The notes under the pieces are model-generated. The model saw only the letters and a list, made by a program, of their open reading frames with translations, ran no database searches and was not told the origin of the DNA. Positions 34,931 through 48,110 of a stretch of 64,000 nucleotides of DNA are shown in pieces. This DNA comes from Clarkia xantiana subsp. parviflora (Eukaryota > Streptophyta > Magnoliopsida > Myrtales > Onagraceae). Position numbers and translations under genes: made by a program. The stretch is from assembly GCA_036873135.1 (NCBI GenBank), contig JAPTYO010000059.1, forward strand, positions 7,743,066 through 7,807,065, in the 5' to 3' direction. Position 1 is the first letter of the stretch; every line of letters starts with the position of its first letter.

Positions 34931-36550
34931 TCAAACCCTACACAATCCAAGCAGTTTAGCATGCTTTTCAAATGTCTCTTTGCGTAATGGTTTAGTAAAT
35001 GGGTTTGCTACAATGTCATCAGTGGGCGAGTATTCCAAAGTGATTATATTGTCTTCTACCATAGATTTAACATAATTATATTTTACATCAATGTGTTTAG
35101 TCCTACTATGGTACTTTGTATTCTTAACTGCCGCAATAGCTGTCTGACTGTCACAGTACACCTTCACAGGCTTACTCCCGACATCGTCATCAAGCAGCGT
35201 AGTAAGAAGCCATTTCAGCCAGACTACTTCCTGCGCATTTTTTGAGAGAGCAACGAATTCTGATTCCATCGTAGACAGTGCGACACATGATTACTTCTTG
35301 CTCGTCCATGAAATGACGACATTAGCAAGGAGAAAGACTCCTCCTGTGGTGGACTTACGATCGTCTGGATCGCCACCATGGTCGGCGTCACTGTAACCGG
35401 TCAATTCTAACTTCCAACCCTCATAGCACAGTACGTAGTCGGTAGTACATTTAAGACAACGTATGATCCGTTTTACAGCCTTTAAATGTTGATATTCAGG
35501 GTCTGATTGGAATCTTGCTAGTAGGCCCATAGGGTAACAGATGTCCGGACGAGTGCAAAGCATGGCGTACATGAGACTTCCGACCATGCTTAAATACTTT
35601 GCACTCCTCACATGTTCACGCTCTTGCGGGTTCTTCGGGTCATCACGTTTTGACAACGTGCACCCGAATACTACCGGCGTCTCCACAGGTTTGGCATCTT
35701 GTAATCTGAACATTTTCAACAGTTTGTTGATATAGGCTTCCTGAGATAGACATAACCTCCGGGAGGCACGATCTCTAGAAATTTTAATGCCCAAGATGTA
35801 CGTAGCCTCTCCAATGTCTTTCATCTCAAATACAGATGCCAACCAGGACTTTGATTCATTCATGAAACTCACATCGTTCGCAGCAATGAGTATGTCATCC
35901 ACGTATAAGGTTAAGATGACGTACTTAGACTCAGAGGTCTTTGTATACAAGCATGGATCCTCATGGAGGTTCATGAATCCGTTTCCAACGATTTCCTCGT
36001 GGAATCTGCGGTACCATTACCGAGACGATTTTTTAAGACCGTAAATGGATCTTTGGAGTTTACAAACTTTTCGTTCGTTACCAGGAGTAATGAAATCCTC
36101 CGGTTGCTCCATATAGATACCTTCCTTCAGGTTTCCGTTGAGGAACGCGGTCTTAACATCCATTTAGTGCAGCTCTAGATCGAGACTTGCGATCAGGGCT
36201 AGGATTGCCCTGACTGTGGTGTAACGCACAGACGATGAGTATGTTTCATTAAAGTCCACTCCGTGAAGCTGGGTGTATCCTTTCGCAACTAGTCGGGCTT
36301 TGTATCACTCGACATTTCTATCAACAGTGAGTTTCAGTTTCAGAACCCACTTAGCCCCTATGGCTCTGCGGTTAGCAGGTAAATCAACTAAAGACCATAC
36401 ATAATTGGTTTTCATTGAGGCGATCTCTTCCTCCATTGCTTTCCTCCATTCCTTCGCTTGAGGTCCTTTCAACGCTTGTTGAACCGTTACCGGTTCGTCA
36501 ACAGAAGTTAGGGTGAATATTTCACCCTTCTCGATGGGATACTTCTTGGG
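34931..36550 (-). pseudogene. copia reverse transcriptase and RNase H, inactivated by stops
   Basis: The enzyme copies element RNA into DNA. In order: the pre-domain block AMEEEIASMKTNYVWSLVDL (near 36430-36370), GAKWVLKLK and YKARLVAKGYTQ (36340-36270), MDVKTAFLNGNL (near 36160), YGLKKSS, the catalytic YVDD at 35905-35894, QEAYINKLLKMFRLQDAKPV, then RNase H with GYSDADHGGDPDDRKSTTGG, ALSTMESEFVALS and CDSQTAIAAVKNTKYHSRTK, ending at 34931. In-frame stops occur at 36305-36307, 36164-36166, 36018-36020 and between 35291 and 35270, each in place of a sense codon. The rest of the frame is well preserved and is the best polymerase copy in the window. Confidence 0.85.
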
Positions 36551-36559
36551 AGAAGTTCG

Positions 36560-37110
36560 ATGCCTTTAACTTCGTCCAGGCTCGGTTATCCCATCTTGAG
36601 TTTGAACATTGCTCCCACTCGGAATAATGCTTCTTATCGGAGCATTACTCCCACTGGGAACAAGGGCAGCGCTAGAACCTTGACCTACAACTTTTCTTGG
36701 ACGACCTCTCGGTCTCGGGATTTTACCTCCGAGATGAATACCTTGATCACTAGGATCTGGAACCAAGTTGGTTGATCACACTCACTGGGAACAATGGGTA
36801 GTTGTGGTATTATTGGATTTTCATCCAGCGGTCTGGCTACATGATTCAGGTTCAACTTGATTCGCACTTGCCGCAACAGTGATTTGTGTGGTAGGATTGT
36901 CTCCTCCCACTGGATTTACTATGAAAATGTCTCCATTTACATTTACCATGTCATTCACTTGCGTTGCTGCCTTAAATCTCCCACTGGAAGTAAGTGGGAC
37001 CTTACTATCATTGTCATCCTGCTCCATTTCGATCAAGACTTCGTCTGTTTTGATTTCACCAAGCGTTGAAATTCCTCCTCAAGGAATGTAACGTCTCATG
37101 TTCGACCACG
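36560..37110 (-). pseudogene. integrase-to-polymerase linker remnant of element A
   Basis: Short open pieces contain two units of PSGSN separated by PIRSII, which corresponds to the repeated GTGGGAG DNA units also seen in G and C. Upstream, near 37100, VVEHE-type sequence marks the end of the integrase C-terminal region. Frameshifts separate all parts. Confidence 0.6.
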
Positions 37111-37799
37111 GCACCATTATCCCAAGCTAATTTAATCATGAATCCTGTAAGAGTAGTTATCGTACTCTCGGTTCAAATACTTGTTTAATCCGCAAATTAA
37201 TGTCGCATGGTGATAAGCTTTACCTCGTAATCATTCCTTTTAGATTTTATGGCGTCGTGTTTGACCGATTTTGTTGGAACATAGTTCTCCATTGATGTGA
37301 GTCAACTGCTTTTCATCCCATAGGGAACGTCGGTTTTTGAACTCTAACATTATATATTCAAACCATGCCAGTTGAAGTGTGTTATCGATATGAATGCATT
37401 GCCCGACTTGTCGTTCAAGGCATTTAGTGGGAATTTCCGACATCATCATTTTCATTTGCTAACTCATTTCAAAGACTTTATCCACCTCTGAACTGTGCAT
37501 TGGGCTTTCGCCTTATGCGTCAGTTGATACTTTACGAGTTCGTGGTAGCTTGTAAAGCATACCTCTTTTCGTTGTATAAGTATTAAATGAGTTATTCCCT
37601 AAGGGAGGCAAACAAAAATTCAGCATTCATTCATTAAAACACTTCACTATTAAATTCGTACTCTGAAACGATGCGTTCCGTCTTTCGAGGTACACGCGCG
37701 CGTGACGCCTATTCCAGGTTTAACCCATGGTATAAATCGTTTCGTTTCCAAAATTCAATTTAATTTAGTCCAATCGGTTTCGCACATGTTCATCATCAC

Positions 37800-38960
37800 A
37801 TAAATTGTCATATAACAGAGTACTGATAAATAAGAAAGAGTTAAATCGTTCGATCTAGCCACGCAATCGACGGGTTTATTCAGTTTAGTTGTCCCGAATG
37901 AGATGACGGAGTATGTGAATCGTTTCTTTTTATTCGACCACTTTTACCTGGCCGAAATTTTGGTTCTAACCAGTGGGTTTGTACTTTTGTTTCGGATCGT
38001 TCCCTTTGACGGGACCGTTAAACTGATAAGAAAATCGTGCTTCGAATCGAGCAACAATTATTTCATTCAATAACTCAGAATCTCGAAATAACAAAAATTT
38101 TAGTAACTCAAACGAACAACGAACGATAAATGACAATGGTCTGGTTCTTGATCTGAAGGTTGCGTTTGATCCATGCTTGTCGCATAGATAATCGAGAACT
38201 TTGAGTCATGTTGAACATCACATCTAAGTAAATTCACGAGTGAATCATATTAAATTATTTGTGTCCGTATAAAACGTTTTACAACTCTATACTCATGACA
38301 CACGAGGTGTACTTGAGACGCACTTTATCAACGGGGTTTAACCCACCGGATCATCGTATAGGACCTATTCGGTCCAGTTCTCTTCATGATATGCGGATCA
38401 TGGTTGGCTTCTTTCGACCCACTGTGATGAGCAGAGAAGGTTGTCCCTTCACTGCTGTGGTTACTGTACTTGACTAGAGTCATGGTAAGTGAGTCCCGTC
38501 AACGTCAGATAACTATATACATCTTTTCCATGTTGACCTTTCACCGCGAAGGTCTCGAGCGGCTTTTACACCAGCATCCATGGAAAGAGAGAAGACCATC
38601 ACATTCAACCAAAATATTTCTAGCTTTAACATCCTCGCTTCCACCGAGGCGGATGCAAAGGTATACCAAGATGTAACATTGTCTGGTTGTAATTGAAGTA
38701 TTCTTCAACCCCTTTGTCCAAGGTTGAATGTATCACCACATACGCGTTCAGATTATCAAAGAACCTACTCCTGTTCTTGGGGAAACAAATTATCACATTT
38801 ATCTCTCATTGTCAAAATCATACAGACTACTATATTCATCCGTAGTTGTCCTCTCTGCTTTTCGGAATCGTAGTAGAGAGTTCAACACATACTCCTTTTA
38901 TTCATCATAATTCGTACCATCAATATTGCGAGGAATATCGAATCGCACTCATTCAACCAA
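37800..38960 (-). other. segment standing in place of gag in element A
   Basis: It matches, in reverse, the non-gag segment of elements G (7560-8640) and B (42381-43570). For instance GGTCTCGAGCGGCTTTTACA recurs in all three. No sense ORF is conserved. Similarity at the nucleotide level makes matching ORFs appear on the opposite strand (38470-38676 here), which is not evidence of a gene. Confidence 0.55.
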
Positions 38961-39413
38961 ATAATCATGCATAATCAGGGAGACAATAACATTTTTGAGA
39001 AAGAATTGCATACATCAGATATCTATTAATATGGAATACGACAAATAATGATTCCTCAGCCATCTAAACCAACCGACCGCCAGTAAACCGAGGGAAGGGG
39101 GTTGTGAAAGAGTTCACATTGCCGCCGTCTTCGATCCAATAGATTAGTCTTTTAAAACAATTTTGATCGCAAATTACCAGAATGGGAATTTTGAAATAAG
39201 CATACCCGGAAAAGGCCCTTTTTTGTTTTTGAAAAATATTCCGATGAATTTACGCATGCATACACAATTCTACTTCACAAGAAAATCATCATAGCAAGCC
39301 AAATTCATCATACAAACCACATATCATGCATACACGTCCGTTTAATGTTCCGAGGAACTCATGCTTGCATATAAATAATTCTACTTTCTAAGTAAACTAT
39401 TACATGCGGCTAA

Positions 39414-39634
<221 letters not shown>

Positions 39635-39641
39635 ATCCAAT

Positions 39642-39782
39642 GCTTCCGGCACTGGGCAGGCGTCAGCCCCATACATGGTCTTACGACTTTGCGGAGACCT
39701 GTGTTTTTGGTAAACAGTCGCCCGGGCCTGGTCACTGCGGCCCCCTTTGTGAGGAGGCACCCCTTCTCCCGAAGTTACGGGG
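39642..39782 (-). pseudogene. rrn23: fragment of plastid 23S rRNA gene
   Basis: The minus strand matches the strongly conserved bacterial-type 23S rRNA stretch containing CCCCGTAACTTCGGGAGAAG and GGCTGACGCCTGCCC. Only about 140 of ~2800 bases are present. It is a transferred plastid piece, not an rRNA gene. Confidence 0.8.
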
Positions 39783-39957
39783 ACAGAAAAAGATGAAATA
39801 GAAGGGACAGAAAAAGACTGCAGTCAGTTTGATAATGATCGAGTGACATTGCTTCTTCGGCCCAAACCAAGGAATCCCTTAGATATTAAAAGATTGATCT
39901 ATCAAAAATACGAATCAGAGTTTGAAGAAGGGGAAGGAGTCCTCGACCCTAAACCCC
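39783..39957 (+). pseudogene. ycf2: fragment of plastid ycf2
   Basis: The frame reads [18 protein letters not shown] and [17 protein letters not shown], which I recognise as Ycf2, a large plastid protein of the inverted repeat, linked to an AAA-type protein-import motor. About 55 codons remain, joined directly to cemA sequence in the opposite orientation. Confidence 0.7.
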
Positions 39958-40204
39958 AGAATAGAATAACCGTGGAAAATAATGAAACAGGTTATATTTG
40001 TCGATAAGTGAAAAATTGTATGGATATGATCCTCATTGTGCATCTTGATCAAGTGGACCATTTCTTTGTGGATTCCTATACGAAGTGTTTGTAGATGTGT
40101 TTCCGGGTATTCGTTTATCATTTCGTCTAAGAGTAAGAGTTCCTCTAATTCTATGAATTTGTCTAGAATACTCTTTTCTTGCATATCAGTCAAAAAAGTT
40201 TCCG
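39958..40204 (-). pseudogene. cemA: fragment of plastid cemA
   Basis: On the minus strand the frame reads [39 protein letters not shown] and [16 protein letters not shown], a clear match to CemA, a chloroplast envelope membrane protein. About 80 of ~230 residues remain, without the start and most membrane spans. It then runs into ycf2 sequence read from the wrong strand. Confidence 0.85.
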
Positions 40205-40689
40205 ATCAACACTCAAGTATATGTGTCATACATGAAACTTCCACATCAAACATGCTTATTTGGCGACTGGTTTTTGTTTTTAAATTTTTTTAAAATATTA
40301 GGCGTTGAGTTTCAATTCATGCTTACAATCAATCATGCGAATTTCTAGACATGGATTTTAGGCAATTGCAACCATCATAGCATGTCTATCCTAGTGCGCA
40401 AACCAAATATTTAACCAGGGCTCTGCCCCCAACTTGCAATTTCCAGCTATCTTGACATAGTCAAGACGACAGTTCTAATAAATATATATGACGAAAAGTT
40501 AACAATTGCAATTCAACACTCTAATTATATCCGTCCCAAAATCATGCATTTTCGAGATCCATCCCCATAATCAAAACTAGGCATTTAATGTTTAATTAAA
40601 AAACGTGAAAATTTTAAACCTTTGAGCACTGTGTAAACTATTTTAAAGTTTGAAAACATTTGGATTTTAAAATTTGTACATCCCATTTT

Positions 40690-40960
40690 ATTAATTAACT
40701 TGAATTCGATTTTCAAAAATCCGATTCGGTTCAATCCGGTTCGTTTCCATAAATCTGGTTCGGGTTCGGGCCGGTTTTATTACAAAATCTAGTCTGGTTT
40801 GAATCGGTTCAATAAAATAGGATATCGGTTCAACACTCAAAACCGGTTCGGTTGAATTCACGTAGTCACCCCGGTCCGACTCGACTAGGTCAAACCTATT
40901 AAGAAAACCCGAATTGGTTTAATCCGCCCCGATTTTGCAAATTGGACCGGCCCATTAAAC
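40690..40960 (-). repeat. CCGAACCGG-type tract in the leader of element A
   Basis: GGTTCGG, CCGGTTCG and related units in plus-strand reading, the reverse of the tract in element G. (TA)n tracts follow at about 41078-41130. Confidence 0.65.
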
Positions 40961-41779
40961 CCATAGGGTTCGGCCGAAATTTTTCTTGTGGGCTAAGTAG
41001 GGTTTTAAAATCCACTAAAAACTTAACTTAGCCACCAAGAAATATTAATTATGTAAAATAATTTCCAATATTGCATATATATATATATATATATATAAAA
41101 TTGCGGCTAGATCTATATATATATATATATATTGCCAAGATTCTATCTATAAGATATAAATCAATCAACAATATATATACATATGTAAATTTCGCCCAAT
41201 AATATATATTTATTTATTTATTGTCAATATCTTTAATAGGGAAATAAATATACTGACAATATAATTTCTTAATCTTTTAGGCAACTAAATTTATCAATAA
41301 TATCTTTATCCCTATAATTTAGCTAGATATATTGATAGTTATATATATATTCCTATATATTATGTGAATCTATCCATATATTTCTAATTATAGATATATT
41401 ATTATCTTTAATAAAATTTAAAATATGGTAAACAATATTACATGTATATTTCGGCCTAAACATGTGTAACTTGGGGCCTAAGAAATTAAAAAATTTACCT
41501 TGTAATTTTCCTAGGGTTCGGCCGAAACTAGCAATTGGAAACAAGTGGTCAAATTTCAAGATCTAATTTTACTAAGATCTACAATCCAAAGTTTGATTTT
41601 GATAAAAGTCACGTTTTTCTTGAAGGTCAAGAACATCAAATTTTACTAAGAATATCATGAAAGTTTCCGCACTTACAATTATAAAAATCGGAAATTTTAA
41701 ACTTTGACTTCTTAAAATTTCGGCCAACATATTAAAATCAAGAACATCAATTTATCAAAATCATGAACTCCTAACACAA

Positions 41780-41791
41780 GCTCTGATACCA
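41780..41791 (-). promoter_or_regulatory. primer-binding site of element A, initiator tRNA-Met
   Basis: GCTCTGATACCA on the plus strand, one base from the LTR at 41793; it marks this LTR as the 5' copy on the minus strand. Confidence 0.9.
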
Positions 41792-41792
41792 C

Positions 41793-42380
41793 TGTTAGAT
41801 TACGGGGCTAAATACTACGGAAACTCAAATAGGGTACATGCTAGTAATCTCAATTACGCAGCGGAAGATGTGAACATACCTTAAACACTTTCCGTAGTCC
41901 CAAGATCTTGCTGAGGGAGTTCTCGATCCACCGGACAGAGGTTCTTGTTAAGGACGCCCTACGCGGTATAGTCTCCACAGCAAAGCCTCAGATCGATTCT
42001 TGGCAGGGACAGATCTCCAGAGTGTTTGCTCAAAGCAAATTGGCACACCCTTGGTGAGTATATGTTTGGCCGAAATATGTGTATTTAGGGAGGAGGGTTT
42101 TTCTCTCAAATTGCCACAAATGAGGAATTGTGAACTACCCTAATAAAACCCCTAACACTCCCTATTTATAGGTGGAGCAAAGTGGACAAAAGTCCACTTT
42201 GCCCACACCTAATATTCGGCCGGCCTAGTGTATAAGGGAGGCCCAGTTTTGGGCATCTCATGTCAATTGGGATTTAGGTCTAGCCCAATTTCTCTAATTT
42301 GAAATTTACCCAATTGTCTCAGGTAACATATACATATTAATGGGCTTCCATTTACGGCGCCCAGTCACCATATGCTAACA
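41793..42380 (-). repeat. copia 5' LTR of element A (588 bp)
   Basis: Plus-strand ends TGTTAGATTACGG and CATATGCTAACA. A TATA-like CTATAAATAGG lies on the minus strand near 42165. Confidence 0.88.
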
Positions 42381-43570
42381 GTTATATGGATGATAGAGTG
42401 CATTTCTATATTCCTCGCAATCTTGATGGTGTGTGATATGATGAATGAAATGAGTATGTTTTAAACCTCTCTCTGCTGCGATTCCGAAAGCAGAGAGGAC
42501 ACCTACGGATGAATGTGGTATTTCGTATTACTTTTATGATAACAGATGAATGTGGTAATCTGTTTCCTAATCTTAGGAGTAGGTTCTTTGATGATCTAAA
42601 AGAATTTGTGGTGATATTTTCATTCTTGGATAAATAGGTTGAAGAAGACTTCAATTCCTACCACACAATATTACGACTTTGGTGTTTCCGTTGCATCCGA
42701 TTCTGTGGAAGCAAGGCCGCTGGAGCTAGAAATGTTTATGGTTGAGAATGATGATCTTCTCTCCAAGGATGCTGGTGTAAAAGCCGCTCGAGACCTTCAA
42801 GAAGAAAGGTCAACATAGAGGAGAATATTTCTCATACTAAGAGGTATCCCCTTCCATGGTTGTCTGACGATGATGGGGTTCACTTGCTTGATTGAATCAA
42901 TTAAGGATACCATGAGTCTATTCAAGTGCAGTAACCAGGGAAAAAGGAAAACCTACTTCATAAATCACAAGAGGACATCGAGAGAATTCAACCATGATTT
43001 CCGTATGTCATGGAGAGAACTGGACCACATAGGTCCTAAACGAATATCCGGTGGGTCAAAGCACCGTTGATGAAGTGCGTCTCTAGTACGCCTCGTATGT
43101 CATGTATATAAAGTTGTAAAATGCTTTATTTAGACACAGATCATCTGATGTGATTCACTCGTGAATTTGTTCAGATGTGGTGTTCTGGTTTAGGGTTCTG
43201 AGTATCTGTGCGATGAGCATGGATCGAACACGCGACCTTCATATCGAGAACCTTATAATTCTCGTTTCATCTTTCATCGTTCATTTGAATTGATGACTTT
43301 GGTTGTTTATGTTTCAGATGATTGAATAAAGTGATTGTCATTGAAATTTAATGTAAGTCGATTCGAAGTACAATCCACCTATCAATTAATCGACCCAGCC
43401 GGCGGGATCGGCCCGAACAAAATCCAAACATAAGGATTAAGAACTAAAATTTTGGCCATGACGAATGGCCGAATAAAAGAAACGAAAACACATATTCCAA
43501 TTCATCGTAACCCCATCGATTTCATAATTAAAACGAATAATTTAGTTATAAATAATTGTTAGTACTCCAT
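42381..43570 (+). other. segment standing in place of gag in element B
   Basis: Continuation of element B after the nested element A, matching the corresponding segments of G and A. A 66-codon ORF (42870-43070) is not conserved in the other copies. Confidence 0.55.
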
Positions 43571-43929
43571 AAAAAAAATTAATCGGAACGACGAACTTGT
43601 GTGAAACCGATTAAGTTAAATTTTGGAAACCAAAGGATTACACCATGGGTTACACCTGAGTGTTGCGCGCGTGGCACATTGTGTCCTCTGATAGATCGGA
43701 CACATCGATTTGAAGTACAAGTTTAATGAGAAGTGTTTAATTAGAAGCTGGAATTAAAGTTTTGTTTGCAAATATCCATTTCAGATTTATTCATATAATT
43801 TCTGGTGGAGAATAAATACGAGAAAAATGTTAGAACCTAATGCACGATCAGAGGTGGGCAAAACCTCTGGAATGCGTATTCAATGAAAGTGGTACTGTCT
43901 GTTAAACGACGATCCCAAAAATGCCATTA

Positions 43930-44508
43930 CAGTTACGGTAAAGCGGAGCATCTTAACCATACACTTCATGGATATGGTTAAGACCATAAAGTCGCAAGCT
44001 CAACTTCCGATCTCCTTTAAGGATGATGCGTTGTCATGCACTCATGTAATAAAACTTGTTCCTTCCTAAATCGGTGGACACGTTACCATATGGGCTGTAG
44101 ACTGGTAAATAGGTGGATCTTACCAGACTGCGACATTGGGGTTGTCCAGCATACACGCATCAAACCGGCAGCCGATTCGGCAAGTTGGGACCTAGGGGTC
44201 TGTAAAGTATCTTTATAATGTACTCCAAAACCTCTAAGGGATACGTTTTTGTGGAGGCTCAGGAGAATAGTGGCGTGGTCGAACATGAGTCTAGAGACGT
44301 TACGTTTCTTGATGACGTATTTCCAAAGCTTAGTAACATCAAAACGAATGAAGTATTAATAGAACTTGAACATGATGATGATACTCAGGCCCCACTTACT
44401 TCGAGTGGGAGATTCGAAGAAGCAACATCTATTTTGAACGACATGGAAAATGTCAGACCTAAAAAATCTAACCTAAGGCGAATAAATTTAAAAAAACATG
44501 GATTTTGA
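43930..44508 (+). pseudogene. copia integrase C-terminal remnant of element B
   Basis: Integrase joins element DNA to the host genome. In shifting frames one can read FMDMVKTIKSQAQLPISF, then SVDTLPYGL, RHWGCPAYTHQTGS and, in an open frame from 44218, SKTSKGYVFVEAQENSGVV and DVTFLDD. These correspond in order to the end of the catalytic core and the following conserved blocks of copia integrase. Frameshifts and at least three stops are present. No HHCC zinc domain or complete catalytic core is visible upstream. The sequence ends shortly before element C. Confidence 0.7.
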
Positions 44509-44576
44509 AAGTGTCGCCACTACTTAAATATAAGGCTAACTAGAATCCTACATTACCAAAGAAAATAACAAATTAG

Positions 44577-45173
44577 TGTAAGCATATGGTGATGGGAGCC
44601 ATAAATGGAAGCCCATTATATGTATATGTTACCTAAGTTAATTGGGTAAATGTAACATTAGGAAATTGGGCCAGACCCAAATCTCAATTGACATGAGAGG
44701 CTCAAAAATTGGGCCTCACTATACATGCTTGGCCGGCCGAATTTTAGGAGGGGATAAAAAGTGGACTTTTGTCAACTTTACTCCTCCTATATATATGGGG
44801 AGTTAGGAGTTTTATTAGGTTAATCACAATTTCCTTCAAGTGGTGTTCTGAGAGAAAACCCTTCCCTCTAGAGACCATATTCGGCCGAACCATCCACCTC
44901 ACCAAGGGTGTGCCAATTTGCCTTCGAGCAAACACTCCAGAGATCTGTCCCTTGCCAAGAATCGATCAGAGGCTTTGCTATGAAGAATATACCACGTAGG
45001 GCTTCATTCACAAGAACCTCTACGGGTGCCGACCGGAGGATCGTGAACTCCCTCCTGCAAAGATCTTGGGACTATGGACAACTGTAGAGGTATGTGTGAA
45101 TCTTCCGCTGCGTAATTTCGATTACTAGCATGTAACATGATTTACTGTAGTGATTACTCCCCGTAATCTAACA
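44577..45173 (+). repeat. copia 5' LTR of element C (597 bp)
   Basis: Ends TGTAAGCATATGG and CCGTAATCTAACA, followed by TGGTATCAGAGC at 45175-45186. Confidence 0.87.
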
Positions 45174-45174
45174 G

Positions 45175-45186
45175 TGGTATCAGAGC
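45175..45186 (+). promoter_or_regulatory. primer-binding site of element C, initiator tRNA-Met
   Basis: TGGTATCAGAGC, identical to the sites in elements G, A and H. Confidence 0.9.
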
Positions 45187-45782
45187 GAGTGTTAGGAGTT
45201 CATGATTTTGATAAATTGGTGTTATTGAAAATTTAAATTAGGACCGAAAATTTTAAATGAAAATGATTTAAAATTTTCAAATATTTATGGTTAAGGAGGT
45301 CTGAAATTTTCATGATGTTCTTGGGAAATTTGATGTTCATGATCTTCAAGAAAAATGTGATATTTATCAAAATCGAACATTGGATTGTAGATCTTACTAA
45401 AATTTGATCTTAAAATTTGACCACTTGTTCCCAATTATGTGTTAGTGCCGAAAATTCTAGCAAATTCACAAAGTAAATTTTTTAATTTCTTGGTCTCCAA
45501 GTAATAAAATTTCGGCCAAACATGTCAATAATATTGTTTACCATATTTTGATTTTTTATTCTAGGTAACAATATATCTATAATTGGGAACATTATGATAT
45601 ATTCACATTAATATATAGAAATATATATAACTATCAATATATCTAAATATTTAAATAGGTTAAAGATATTCTTGATAGATTTTAGTTACCTAAAATTGAG
45701 AAAATATATTGTTAATATATGTTTCCCAATTTAAGATATTGACAATAAATATTATATATATTTATATATAGGTGCCGATTTT

Positions 45783-45842
<60 letters not shown>

Positions 45843-46009
45843 ATTGATTTAATCTTAAAGATAGAATCTTGGAAATAAATATAATATATATATATATATA
45901 TGTTTTAAATGCTGGCTAAGTTAAATATTTTTGGACTTTAAAACCCTACTTGGGCCACAAGTAAACATTTCGGCCCAACCTTTTATATTTTAATTATTGG
46001 GCCGGTCCA

Positions 46010-46300
46010 ATATGTCAAACCGGGACAAATTAAAACCGAACCGGATTTTCTCAATCGGTTCCACCTAATCGGGTCGGGTCGGACCGGGGTAACTAAGTGG
46101 ATCTAGCCAAACCAGTTTTGTGTGTTGAACCGAACCAAACCCTATTTTTATTAGACCAGTTCAGAGCAAACCAGATTTTAAAATTAAAAACAGACCGAAC
46201 CGGATTTCCCGGACCGGACCCGAACCGGATTTTCTGGACCGAACCAGACCAAATCGAACTGAAATTGACTGAACCGAACCGTATTTTCAAAATCGAATTC
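46010..46300 (+). repeat. CCGAACCGG-rich tract in the leader of element C
   Basis: Same position and composition as 6300-6590. A long (TA)n tract precedes it at about 45785-45838. Confidence 0.7.
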
Positions 46301-47250
46301 AAGTCAATTAAAATAGGGAGGTCAAGTTTAAAAATCCAAATTTTTTTGAACCTCAATAGGCCTACACAGTGCTCAAGGGTTGATAACATTTATGCCTTGT
46401 TTCGATTATGAGGATGGATCTCGGAGATAAATGTTTCTGGGACTGGTATAATTTGTGGGCTGAATTGCAATTGTTTATTATTCAATATATATTTATGCAT
46501 GATTAGAAATGCTGTCTTGACTAAGTCAAGCTAGCTGGATATTGCATATTGTGGGCTGAGCCATAGTTAAATATATGGAATGTGCACTAGAATAGACATG
46601 CTTTGATGGTTGAAAATGCCTAGGATTCATGTCTAGAATGTTGCGTGATTGAATATAAGCATGAATTGCAAATCAGCCCCTAATGTTTAAAATTATTTTA
46701 AAATCGAAAACCAGTAGCCAAATGTGTATACTGGATGTGAATGTTACATGTTTGACACGTATGCTAGAGTGTTGAGGATGTAGTTGCATTTGATAATTTA
46801 CTTGGAAGTAGAATTATGTATGCAAGCATGAGTTCCTCGGAACATTAGACGCATGACGCATAAACATGAATGTGGTTTATTTGATGAATGTTACTGGCAT
46901 ATGATAATGGATAGTAGAATTATGTATGCATGCGTAAATTCATCGGAATATTTTTCCAAAATAAAAGGGCCTTGGGAAAGCCAAGATCGGGTATGCTTAT
47001 TTTAAAATTCCCGTTCCGGTAATTTACGATTAAAACCGTTTTAAAAGAATGATCTATTGGATGGAAGACGACGATAATGTGAACTCTTTCACAGCCATCT
47101 TCCATTGGTTTACTGGTGGTCGGTTGGTTTAGATGTCTGAGGAATCATTATTAGTCAGATTCCATCTTAATAGATATTTGATGTATGCAATTATTTCTCA
47201 AAATGTTATTGTCTCCCTGATTATGCGTGATTATCAATGTGTTAGTATTA

Positions 47251-48110
47251 ATGGCTGCGATCAGCAATGTTATCTCCCGAATGAATAAGGGAGTGAGATT
47301 GAACATCAACAATTATAAGATCTGGAATAAGCGCGCGAGGATGGTAATTACTGAAATGAGAGGTTTGGAGCATTTGACTTCAAAACAAGTCAGGCCAGAG
47401 GGAGATCTCACGGCCAAACTGAAGAAATTCCATGATGAATGGATGCAAAGGACCAGGAAATTCGTTCCGCCTTGTTGTCATTGCTTGAGGATGACATATT
47501 CTATACTATGAGTCTTCCAAGGACCTTGGGACGGTCTTAAGGCAGGGTTTTGTGTTTACACCACAGCCCAGAAGTGGTCATTAAACATCGCTTTAGACTC
47601 GTACAAGATGAATCTCAAGCACACAATGAATGAGCATATTAGGCATATGTTCAACATACTTGCTGAACTCAAGGAGGCAGGAGAAATCCTGACCGACGAA
47701 CAAAAGGTCCAATGCGTTATCTGATCCTTGCCTGACTCTTGGAATAGCATGAAAATGCACCTTACTCATGCCACTCAACTCGATGACCTCGAGAAAGTAC
47801 GAGTCCATTTCGAGCTGGAAGAGGATCGGTCTCAAGGCTGAAAAGTCGAGAGCGAAAATGCATCTTGCATCCTCGCATCCAGCTGAGCAAAAGGGTAAGT
47901 GCAAGAGAAAAGGCAAGGGCCTTCAGTTTAAGGCTGATAAGCTTTTAGCTCCAAAACCTCAGAAGAAGTTCAAGTGAAAGCAATTCAGTGGCAAGAAAAG
48001 GCAAGCAAAACAGACACGTAGAGAGGAAACTCGAACGAGTTTTAGGTGTGGCGTGAAAGGACACCTTGCTATGGCCTGTACCAATCCTCCCAAGGTACGT
48101 GCTGAAGAAT
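47251..48110 (+). pseudogene. copia gag of element C, frameshifted
   Basis: Starts at the ATG at 47251 (MAAISNVISRMNKG) and shares NNYKIWNKRARMVITEMRGL with the gag of element H. The first frame ends at 47511. Later parts continue in other frames and include a basic tail (QKGKCKRKGKG near 47890) and a knuckle near 48040-48090 reading FRCGVKGHLAMACTN. The first cysteine of the knuckle is replaced by serine. Multiple frameshifts make it non-functional. A and B, the other copies that span this position, lack gag entirely. Confidence 0.75.

Noticed and set aside
38470..38676. ORF resembling the minus-strand ORF at 7841-8050
   Set aside because: Similarity follows from DNA homology between elements A and G; the frames are antisense and are not kept at matching start and stop positions.
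39642..39782. A ribosomal RNA gene
   Set aside because: Only about 5% of plastid 23S rRNA is present and it is embedded between other plastid fragments within a retrotransposon.
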